From Clostridium sp. 1001275B_160808_H3 (GTDB lineage Bacteria > Bacillota > Clostridia > Clostridiales > Clostridiaceae), in the NCBI RefSeq assembly GCF_015550425.1, contig NZ_JADNAT010000011.1:62001-126000 (forward strand): a DNA stretch of 64,000 nucleotides, read 5' to 3'. Shown here piece by piece: positions 1 through 7,688 of this stretch (the stretch's first letter is position 1; each line of letters begins with the position of its first letter). The position numbers and the translations under genes were made by a program. Below the pieces are notes generated by a model, which was not told the DNA's origin, ran no database searches, and saw only the letters and a list, made by a program, of their open reading frames with translations.

Positions 1-755
1 ATCAAGAAATGGTAGTTAGTTATAAAGAAGATTTAAAAGGATTTGCAACAACTAACCATAACGGAGCTACTGGTGATGGTATAGTTCTTGGAGAAAATGT
101 TGGTGCTGATTTAGTAGATATGAAGGAAATTCAAACTCATCCAACAGTTGTTCCAGAAAAGGCTGTAATGGTAACAGAAGCTGTAAGAGGTAATGGAGCA
201 ATTCTTATTAATAAGGATGGTAAAAGATTTACAAATGAATTATTTACAAGAGATGTAGTTTCAAAGGCTATATTAGATCAAAAAGATGGAGTAGCTTATC
301 TTTTCTTTGATGAAGGATTAAGAAAGAGCTTAAAAGCAACTGAGGAATACTTCAATATGGGATTAGTTACAGAAGCGGATTCAGTAGAAGAACTAGCAGA
401 AAAATTATCAATAGATAAGAATACAATGGCTGAAACAATTAATAAGTACAATGAAGCGGTTGCAGCTAAAAAAGATTCAGAATTTAATAGGGAAGACCTT
501 CCAAGACAATTAAATGAAGGAAAAGTATATGCTATACCTGTAACTCCAGCTGTGCACCATACAATGGGTGGATTAAAGATAAATACAAATGCTGAAGTTT
601 TAAATAAAGATGGAAATGTAATTCCTGGTTTATTTGCAGCAGGAGAAGTAACTGGTGGAGTTCATGGTGGAAATAGATTAGGTGGAAATGCATTAGCTGA
701 TATAGTTACTTTTGGTAGAACAGCAGGAAAAAATGCAGCAGCATTTATTAAATAG
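1..755 (+). CDS. Fumarate-reductase-type flavoprotein (flavocytochrome c family), C-terminal part
   Basis: Partial gene; the reading frame is already open at the window edge (frame from base 3), so the N-terminus, FAD-binding Rossmann motif and any signal peptide lie outside. About 250 residues remain. Active-site signatures of the flavocytochrome c/soluble fumarate reductase family are visible: KRFTNE..TRD, whose Arg is the proton donor in the family, VHHTMGGL with the substrate-binding His, and GGNRLGGNAL with the second substrate-binding Arg near the FAD. The family reduces fumarate, urocanate or related enoates using FAD fed by FMN or haem. The next gene, 24 bases downstream, encodes an FMN-binding lipoprotein and is the likely electron donor. 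The substrate cannot be told from this fragment. Confidence 0.85.
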   Translation, partial: QEMVVSYKEDLKGFATTNHNGATGDGIVLGENVGADLVDMKEIQTHPTVVPEKAVMVTEAVRGNGAILINKDGKRFTNELFTRDVVSKAILDQKDGVAYLFFDEGLRKSLKATEEYFNMGLVTEADSVEELAEKLSIDKNTMAETINKYNEAVAAKKDSEFNREDLPRQLNEGKVYAIPVTPAVHHTMGGLKINTNAEVLNKDGNVIPGLFAAGEVTGGVHGGNRLGGNALADIVTFGRTAGKNAAAFIK

Positions 756-779
756 GATTTAATTGTAGGAGGAATAAAA

Positions 780-1124
780 ATGAAGAAAATAACTGCAATA
801 TTAAGCACAATAGCATTATCAGCAACTTTGTTAGTTGGCTGTGGTGGTGGAAAATACACTGATGGAACATATACAGGTGAAGGTCAAGGCGCTTCTGGAG
901 CAATAAAGGTAGAAGTTAAAGTTGAAAAAGGAAAGATATCTGAAGTAAATTTAGTTGAACATAACGAAACTAAGACTTTAGTTGATGGTGTTAAAGATAA
1001 TTTAGTTCCAGAAATAATTGAAAAGCAAAGTACTGAAGGTGTTGAAGCTATATCAGGAGCAACTAATTCATCAAAAGGTGTAATAGAAGCTGTTAATAAA
1101 GCTTTAGAATCAGCAGTAAAATAA
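780..1124 (+). CDS. FMN-binding domain lipoprotein
   Basis: 114 residues with a signal peptide ending in the lipobox LLVGC (Cys21), so the protein should be anchored outside the membrane. The rest is one FMN_bind domain with the motif EAISGATNSS near the C-terminus. In this family FMN is attached to the SGAT Thr by ApbE flavin transferase. The RBS AGGAGG precedes the ATG. It follows the flavocytochrome-type gene closely and ends in a strong terminator, so the two form the end of one operon; the lipoprotein probably passes electrons to the FAD subunit. Some relatives carry both domains in one chain. Confidence 0.85.
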   Translation: MKKITAILSTIALSATLLVGCGGGKYTDGTYTGEGQGASGAIKVEVKVEKGKISEVNLVEHNETKTLVDGVKDNLVPEIIEKQSTEGVEAISGATNSSKGVIEAVNKALESAVK

Positions 1125-1153
1125 AAATTATCCCTTAAAATTTATAAATAGAC

Positions 1154-1194
1154 AATAGGTAGATTTTAACAAGTAAAATCTACCTATTTTTTTT
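1154..1194. terminator. Rho-independent terminator, probably bidirectional
   Basis: A 14-bp perfect stem (1154-1167 with 1175-1188), a 7-base loop and a run of T to 1194. It lies between the convergent FMN lipoprotein gene and the glycosidase pseudogene, and A-runs on the other side let it serve both strands. Confidence 0.85.
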
Positions 1195-2926
1195 ATTGAA
1201 GTTTAATTATCTTATATTCCATGGACTTAAAGTTTATAGAATTATGTTTGTTTATATTAATTAAAGATTTATTTATTAAATCAAAACCATTTATATCAAA
1301 ATTTAATTTAGCATCTATATCTTTAGTATTTTTATTTAAACATATTAAAATTGATTCATTAGGTAACTCTCTTTTAAAAATTAAAAGATTATCTTTATAA
1401 TAAATAGGAGTAAATGTACCATAAATTAAAGATTTATATTTTTTTCTAAGATTTATTAATAATTTATATAAGTCTAGTAAATCATTATTTTGTTTAGAAG
1501 TGTCCCAAATCATACATTTTCTATTAAGTGGATCATCTTCTCCAGTTAATCCAATTTCATCACCATAGTAAATATAAGGTACACCTATATAGGAAAATTG
1601 AAAAACTAAGGCAAGTTTCATAGATGAAATATCAAATTGACATTCATTAATGAATCTCTTAGTGTCATGACTACCTAATAAGTTCCACATTTGACGTGAT
1701 ATACTATTCATATATAACATTCTATTTTCAGATAAGATATTCAAAAAATCTTCTGGATCTATTATTCCTTTAGCAAAAAAATCTACACATGCATTTTTAA
1801 AAGTGTAATTCATAATACAATCAAATTCATCACCTCTTAAAAAATTAAATCCATTATGGAATATTTCACCGATTATTATTAAATCTTTGTTTAGTGATTT
1901 AATTCCTTTTCTAAAGTTTTTCCAAAAATTATGACTAACTTCATCACTTACATCAAATCTCCAACCATCTATTCCAATTTAATTTATCCAGTACTTACCA
2001 ACATTAATAAAATAATCTTGAACCTCTTCATTTGAAGTATTTAATTTTGGCATTTCTCGTATATTATTTGCAAAAGTATAGTAATTAATTTTTTTTTGAT
2101 CAATAGGAAAGCTATTTATAATATACCAATCCTTATATTTTGAATTTTCACCATTTTTTATAACATCTTGAAAAGCAAAAAAGTCATCTCCTGAATGATT
2201 AAATACAGCATCAAAAATAACTTTAATACCCTTTTCATGGCATTTATCTATTAAAGATTTGGCTATTACAGTATCACCAAATGCTTCGTCGATTTCATAG
2301 TAATTGCAAGTATTATATTTATGATTAGAGCTAGATTTAAATACTGGAGTAAGGTATAGGAGATTTATTCCTAAATGTTCAATATAATCTAATTTATCTA
2401 TTATCCCTTGTAAATTTCCGCCTAATACAGATTTAGAATTTATATTTTCATCTCCCCATGAAGTTGTAGTATTAGGATTATCTATATTAAATCCTTTACA
2501 AAACCTATCAGGGAAAATTTGATATACAATAGATTCTTGTAGAGTTTTAACTTCATCATATACATCATCAGGTGAGATATAAGGAAATTGAAATGAATTT
2601 GCATCAACACATTCATAAATTGATTTTCTAAAACCTCTTTCATCTAAGATATAAATATTATTATCTTTGTCTATAAGCTCAAAAATATATTTATATCTAT
2701 TTTTACTAACTGATAAATCAGCTTCATAGTATGAATAAAATTCTCCTTCAGATATTAAAGACATTTCTTTTTTAATAAAAGGATAATTTCCAAATCTATC
2801 TTTATAATAAATATAACAACTATTTAAATCATTTTTAGCAGTACGGATTCTTATAGTTAAGGTATTGGTATTTTTAGCATAAGCATATGGTACATCTGTT
2901 ATATGATAAACAGCAAACTTATTCAT
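1193..2926 (-). pseudogene. GH13 alpha-amylase family (neopullulanase/cyclomaltodextrinase-like), interrupted by one in-frame stop
   Basis: Read on the minus strand from ATG at 2926, the frame runs 315 codons to a TAA at 1981-1979 and then continues in the same frame, without another stop, to 1193. The readthrough product would be about 577 residues, normal for this family. N-terminal beta domain (about 1-125), then the TIM barrel with VIFDAVFNHSGDD. Just after the stop comes IGIDGWRFDVSDE with the nucleophile Asp, then GEIFHNG with the acid/base Glu and GSHD with the third Asp. The truncated N-terminal product lacks all three catalytic acids, so it should be inactive. Comparison with the family pattern (YWI-x-[any]-x-DGWR) suggests a single-base change such as GAA to TAA. 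Usual role: cytoplasmic hydrolysis of maltodextrins. The divergent AraC-type gene may have been its regulator. Confidence 0.85.
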
Positions 2927-2977
2927 ATATATTACTCCTTCTTATTGTGTACTTTAATGAAATTATATCAAAGGATA

Positions 2978-3007
2978 TTGATTATATTTGTATATTTATA
3001 ATATAAT
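2978..3007 (+). promoter_or_regulatory. Putative sigma-A promoter for the AraC-type gene
   Basis: TTGATT (2978-2983), 18-base spacer, TATAAT (3002-3007), 41 bases before the ATG at 3048. A TATAAT on the opposite strand (2967-2962) could serve the divergent glycosidase gene, so the two promoters would overlap. Confidence 0.5.
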
Positions 3008-3047
3008 ATGTATATAATTATTATGAAATGTAATTGGGAGAGAAATT

Positions 3048-3731
3048 ATGAATGATGGATATGAAAGCTTTGAATCAGATTTTAATATTTTTAGTAACAA
3101 GATATCTTTTTTAATAGAATCTAGAAATAAAGAAGAAATTATAAGGATAGTTAAAGAAAAGCATAAATCAGAAGTTAGTGATGATGTTGACAAAGAGCAT
3201 AAAAGGGATGATTTAATAATTTGGAATGCTGTATATACTAGGGAAATTATAAAGAGTGGAATTTCTAAGAAATATCTACATCCTATTTATAATAAATTTT
3301 ATAGGCAAATTAAGGAAGCAAGTAATATAAGTTCATTGCAAGTTATTGAGATAAATATGATAAATGAATATATAGATTTACTAATAAATGATACAGAAGT
3401 TACTGATAGCTTTACTGTTAATAAGCTTTTGCAAGCTCTTCATTTAAATATAGAAAATCATACTTCATTAGAAACAATATGTAATAACTTAAATATATCA
3501 GTAGGATATGCATCAACATGTTTTAAAAAGCATAAAGGAATATCTATAATGAAATATTTAAGAGAAATAAAAGTTGAAAGAGCTAAAACTTTACTTTTAA
3601 GTACTGAAAAGAGCATATTAGAAATAAGTATATTATTAGGATTTCATGATCAAAGTCATTTCACTAATACCTTTAAAAAAATTGTAGGTATGTCACCATC
3701 AGAATTTAGAAATAAAAATTATTCAATATAA
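3048..3731 (+). CDS. AraC family transcriptional regulator
   Basis: 227 residues. The last 100 residues form a typical AraC/XylS double helix-turn-helix: SLETICNNLNISVGYAS for the first, and SILEISILLGFHDQSHFTN followed by FKKIVGMSPSEFR for the second. The N-terminal 120 residues are helical and do not look like an arabinose-type cupin, so the ligand is not evident. It is divergent from the broken GH13 gene with 121 bases between, the usual layout for a local sugar regulator, so maltodextrin-related control is a reasonable inference only. Confidence 0.85.
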   Translation: MNDGYESFESDFNIFSNKISFLIESRNKEEIIRIVKEKHKSEVSDDVDKEHKRDDLIIWNAVYTREIIKSGISKKYLHPIYNKFYRQIKEASNISSLQVIEINMINEYIDLLINDTEVTDSFTVNKLLQALHLNIENHTSLETICNNLNISVGYASTCFKKHKGISIMKYLREIKVERAKTLLLSTEKSILEISILLGFHDQSHFTNTFKKIVGMSPSEFRNKNYSI

Positions 3732-3814
3732 TTACAATTAATTGAATTCAATTTAGTTTAATAATATAATTTAAAATAAGCATTTAAAAATAATATTAAA
3801 AAGGGGGCATAAAA

Positions 3815-5593
3815 ATGTCGTTAGAATGGAGTTTAAAAGAAATATATCCATCATTTAATTCTAAAGAGTTTATTACAGATTTAAAGAAAGTTGATGAGGG
3901 AATAGAAGATCTTAAAAGCTTTGCTAAATCTACTGATGAAAAATCAAATGATGTAGTAAAATTAGAGGAATTAATAAATAAGTTAGAGAGCATAAATTTA
4001 CTTATAAATAGAATAGGTGCTTATGCAAATTTAACTTTAAGTACAGATTCAAAAAATGCAGAAGGAAGAAAGTATTTAGATGTTATAAATTCTAAATATA
4101 GTCTTTTAGCAGAGCCGCTAACAAAAATTTATAAATGGATAGCAAATATAAAAGATATAGATACTTTAGTAAATTCATCAAATTTATTAAGTAAACATAA
4201 ATTTTTTATAAATGAAATTAAAGAAAAAAACAAATATATGCTAAGTGAAAAAGAAGAAGCCATAATTGCTAAAATGAGAAATACCGGTTCAGATGCATGG
4301 TCAAATTATAAGGATTATTTAATATCAACACATAAGGTTGATATTAATATTGATAATGAAGATAAATCATTACCATTAACAGTTGTACTAAATATGGCTT
4401 ATAGTCCAGATGCAGAATTAAGAAAGAAAGCATATGAAGCAGAAATCAAATCATATTCAAAAGTAGAAGAAGGAGTTGCAGCAGCTTTAAATGGAATTAA
4501 AGGAGAAGTTTTAACTACTTCTGAGCTTAAGGGATATAAATCACCTCTTCATATGACATTAGAAGAATCTAGAATGGATGAGGATATTTTAAATGCAATG
4601 CTTACTGCTATAAAGGAAAGCTTACCTACTTTTAGAAAATATTTAAGAAGAAAAGCAGAAATTCTAGGTCATAAAAGTGGATTACCATTTTATGATTTAT
4701 ATGCACCTGTTATAAATAAAGAAATGAAATTTTCTTATGAAGAAGGAAAAGCATTTGTTGAAAAGAATTTTAGAAGCTTTAGTGATAATCTAGCTGATTT
4801 TGTTGTGAATGCATTTAATAATAACTGGATAGATGTTATGCCTAAGGAAGGTAAAGTTGGCGGTGCTTTTTGTGAAAGTATAAAAGCTATAAATGAAAGT
4901 AGGATATTATTGAATTATGGTAATAGTTTTAGTGATGTTGTAACTATGGCACATGAACTTGGACACGGATTCCATAGTCATTGCTTAAGAAATGAAACTG
5001 TATTAAACTCAGAATATCCAATGACATTAGCAGAAACAGCATCTAACTTCTGTGAAATATTAGTAAAAAGAGGAGCTGTTAAAACAGCAACTAAAGAAGA
5101 AGCTTTTGCTATTTTAGAAGCAGAAATATCAGATTGTAATCAAGTAATAGTTGATATATATTCAAGATTTTTATTTGAAAGTGAAGTTTTTGAAAAGAGA
5201 AAAGAAAGTTCTCTTTCAGTAGAAGAAATTAATAATGCTATGTTAAATGCTCAAAAAGAAGCTTATGGAGATGGACTTGATAATAACTTCTTGCACAAAT
5301 ATATGTGGACTTGGAAGCCTCATTACTATTATGCAACAGCTAACTTTTACAACTTCCCATATGCTTTTGGAAACTTATTTGCAAAAGGTTTGTATGCTGA
5401 ATATCTAAAGAGAGGTGAAAGCTTCTGCAAAGAATATGAAGAATTATTAGCTGTGACAGGAAAAGAAAAAGTTGCAGATGTAACAAAAATAATGAATATA
5501 GATGTTCATGATGTTAATTTCTGGAGAAATTCTTTGAAGCTTATTGAAGAAGACATAGAAAGATTTATTGCTTTAAGCTATGAAATAAAATAA
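3815..5593 (+). CDS. pepF: Oligoendopeptidase F (M3B metallopeptidase)
   Basis: 592 residues, the usual length for PepF. The zinc motif HELGHGFH lies near residue 380, with the third ligand Glu expected in MTLAETASNFCE some 25 residues later. The C-terminal YYYATANFYNFPYAFG is typical of M3 peptidases. It hydrolyses short peptides in the cytoplasm. RBS AAGGGGGC before the ATG. Single gene, with a long AT-rich hairpin after the stop. Confidence 0.95.
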   Translation: MSLEWSLKEIYPSFNSKEFITDLKKVDEGIEDLKSFAKSTDEKSNDVVKLEELINKLESINLLINRIGAYANLTLSTDSKNAEGRKYLDVINSKYSLLAEPLTKIYKWIANIKDIDTLVNSSNLLSKHKFFINEIKEKNKYMLSEKEEAIIAKMRNTGSDAWSNYKDYLISTHKVDINIDNEDKSLPLTVVLNMAYSPDAELRKKAYEAEIKSYSKVEEGVAAALNGIKGEVLTTSELKGYKSPLHMTLEESRMDEDILNAMLTAIKESLPTFRKYLRRKAEILGHKSGLPFYDLYAPVINKEMKFSYEEGKAFVEKNFRSFSDNLADFVVNAFNNNWIDVMPKEGKVGGAFCESIKAINESRILLNYGNSFSDVVTMAHELGHGFHSHCLRNETVLNSEYPMTLAETASNFCEILVKRGAVKTATKEEAFAILEAEISDCNQVIVDIYSRFLFESEVFEKRKESSLSVEEINNAMLNAQKEAYGDGLDNNFLHKYMWTWKPHYYYATANFYNFPYAFGNLFAKGLYAEYLKRGESFCKEYEELLAVTGKEKVADVTKIMNIDVHDVNFWRNSLKLIEEDIERFIALSYEIK

Positions 5594-5604
5594 ATTTAAT
5601 TTTT

Positions 5605-5640
5605 AAGGGATATTTAAAACACTTTAAATATCCCTTAATT
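5605..5640 (+). terminator. Hairpin after pepF
   Basis: A 14-bp stem (5605-5618 with 5623-5636), 4-base loop, followed only by AATTATAAG, so the U-tract is poor. Probably the transcript end of pepF. Further on, the 12-base palindrome TATAAATTTATA occurs twice (5667-5678 and 5682-5693); its meaning is unknown. Confidence 0.5.
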
Positions 5641-5730
5641 ATAAGTTTAATATTAAATCTCTATTTTATAAATTTATAGGGTATAAATTTATAGTAATTT
5701 TGTTTGAATTAGTTTTTATTATCAAATATA

Positions 5731-6870
5731 TTAATGTAAGTTTATTTGAATTATTTCACTTCTACTTCCAATTCGGATAGGAGGACCCCAAGTTCCATAC
5801 CCAGAAGAAACTACTACATTTAAGTTATCTTTTTTCAAATAACCATAATCTATTTCGAATATTTTATCTGTAACTACATTTCCAGGAGTAATTTGACCTT
5901 TATGGGTATGCCCAGAAAGTTGTAAATCAATATTAGCATCTAAGCTTTCATTTATATATTTAGGATTATGATCTATTACTATCATAGTTTTAGATTTATC
6001 AAGATTATGTGTTAAATCTAATAATGAAGTTCTATCATTTTCAGAAAATCTATTTATTGTAATATCATCTCTACCTATTATATAGAAGCTATCATTTATT
6101 AAAATCGATTCATCTCTTAAAACTTTGACAGAATTTTCTTCAAGAACACTTACTATTTGGTTTTCAGCTTTAGTCATTATATCATGATTACCAAGTGAGG
6201 CATAAGTACCATATGTAGACTTTATTTTTGAAAATTCGCTTCCCATATTATAATCTAAAAATGGTTTTATATCACTATCTATAATATCTCCAGCAATTAT
6301 TACTATATCAGGATTTAAAGTGTTAATTTCTTTTACCATTTTAGAAAGTCTTTTGTTTTTAATTATATTTCCTAAATGTATATCAGACACCATAACTACA
6401 TTTATAGGCTCTTTTAAAGATTCTTTATTTATATCTATATCAAAAGATTTTACATAAGAGTTTTTAGCATTAAAGCTTCCAATTATAGTTATTATAATAA
6501 AAATTACAGTGATTAATATAGTTTGATAAATGTAATATTTATTACTTAAATTATTTGATAAAGGTGATTTACTTACAATAATATTTATAATTCCTATAAT
6601 AGGAAAAGTTAATAAAGTGTACATTAATAATCCCATCCAATATGAGCCAATTAAATAAAGAAAGTTAGTTAAATTAGGAGATATAAATTTATTAAGAAAC
6701 ATTGAAACTATGTATGATAAGGCCAAAGCCCAAAAAATGATCCAAAAAACCAATGGAGAAATTTTGAAAATGTAATTAAATCCATTAAGTATTTTTCTAC
6801 CTACATAATAATTTATTAAAAAATATAAAAGTGAAAATATAAGAAAAATAATTATATATTTAACCTTCAA
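5731..6870 (-). CDS. Membrane-anchored metallophosphoesterase
   Basis: About 380 residues. The first 150 residues hold four or five transmembrane helices; the rest is a calcineurin-like phosphoesterase domain with every metal motif: VMVSDIHLG (D-x-H), IIAGDIIDSD (GDxxD), SLGNHDIM (GNHD), VIDHNP and LSGHTHKGQ (GHxH). This resembles the YkuE/YaeI-type group; substrates are unknown and could be lipid or nucleotide phosphates. Start chosen at TTG 6870 because GGAG (6882-6879) sits 8 bases upstream; a frame-compatible TTG at 6885 has no ribosome site. Confidence 0.85.
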   Translation of the reverse strand: MKVKYIIIFLIFSLLYFLINYYVGRKILNGFNYIFKISPLVFWIIFWALALSYIVSMFLNKFISPNLTNFLYLIGSYWMGLLMYTLLTFPIIGIINIIVSKSPLSNNLSNKYYIYQTILITVIFIIITIIGSFNAKNSYVKSFDIDINKESLKEPINVVMVSDIHLGNIIKNKRLSKMVKEINTLNPDIVIIAGDIIDSDIKPFLDYNMGSEFSKIKSTYGTYASLGNHDIMTKAENQIVSVLEENSVKVLRDESILINDSFYIIGRDDITINRFSENDRTSLLDLTHNLDKSKTMIVIDHNPKYINESLDANIDLQLSGHTHKGQITPGNVVTDKIFEIDYGYLKKDNLNVVVSSGYGTWGPPIRIGSRSEIIQINLH

Positions 6871-7252
6871 TTTAATCAACTCCAAAAATAAATTTTAGAT
6901 TATTATAACATAACAGTATTTTTAAACCAAACGGAATAATGAAATAATAAAAAGTGAATCTGAAAGAGTTAAGGAGATAATTCATTTATATTGAATTATT
7001 AAAAATAAAAAATTAACAACATTTATAAATAGTAAGTATTTTATAAGATTAAATTTTTAGTTTTGAGTAGTAAAATATCTGATATTGTTTAAGTATTTAT
7101 TTCTTAGGTAGTAAAAAGATAATAATTTCCTAAAATGGTATTTTAACTCAATTATATTAGGAGTATAATATTTATATAATTATTTTACTGTCATAATTTG
7201 GAAAAGAAATTACATATATTAAAAGAAAAATTATAAAGGGGATTGATTTATA
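6871..7252. other. Intergenic stretch, 380 bases, no gene recognised
   Basis: Very AT-rich, with no reading frame that has a ribosome site. Near its right end are TTTAAC (7142-7147), a 16-base gap and TATAAT (7164-7169), a possible promoter for the SdpI-like gene. Nothing else was seen. Confidence 0.4.
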
Positions 7253-7588
7253 GTGCTTTTATTAATAATAGGGGGAATATCTATTTTTTGTGGAATTATA
7301 TTATTTAAGTTTCCACCAGAAAGTATTAATGGGATGCTTGGATATAGAACTCCAATGTCAATGAAAAATAAGGATACTTGGGATGAAGCACAAAGATATA
7401 GTGGATTAACTATGATTATTTTTGGAGTGATTAGTTTAATAATAGGAGTAATATCATATAGTTTTAGAGGGTTATTGTATAATGAAAGCTTACAGTTAAT
7501 TCTGATGCTTTTAGGTGCAGTTATTATGATAATATTTGATGAAATCCATTTATGGAAAGTGTTTAATAAAGATGGAACAAGAAAATAA
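7253..7588 (+). CDS. SdpI/YfhL family membrane protein
   Basis: 111 residues with three transmembrane helices. Between helices 1 and 2 is LGYRTPMSMKNKDTWDEAQ, the hallmark of the SdpI family (in Bacillus subtilis, immunity to the SdpC killing factor). GTG start with RBS AAAGGGG. No sdpC-like toxin or ArsR-type SdpR is adjacent, so an immunity role is not supported by context; many relatives are solitary. Confidence 0.75.
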   Translation: MLLLIIGGISIFCGIILFKFPPESINGMLGYRTPMSMKNKDTWDEAQRYSGLTMIIFGVISLIIGVISYSFRGLLYNESLQLILMLLGAVIMIIFDEIHLWKVFNKDGTRK

Positions 7589-7688
7589 GATTTAATATAC
7601 AAACTCTAATTTATTGAGTTGACTAGTGGAACAATTTCTAACTTATGATACAATGATGTAAAAAGTAATAAAGCTAGGAGGAGTAAGT

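Noticed and set aside
5666..5693. Twin 12-base palindromes as an attachment site or origin feature
   Set aside because: TATAAATTTATA arises easily in DNA this AT-rich, and no integrase, repeat partner or replication gene is nearby.
7253..7588. An Sdp-type cannibalism/immunity locus
   Set aside because: Only the SdpI-like gene is present; no SdpC-like toxin, SdpA/B maturation or SdpR regulator lies nearby.
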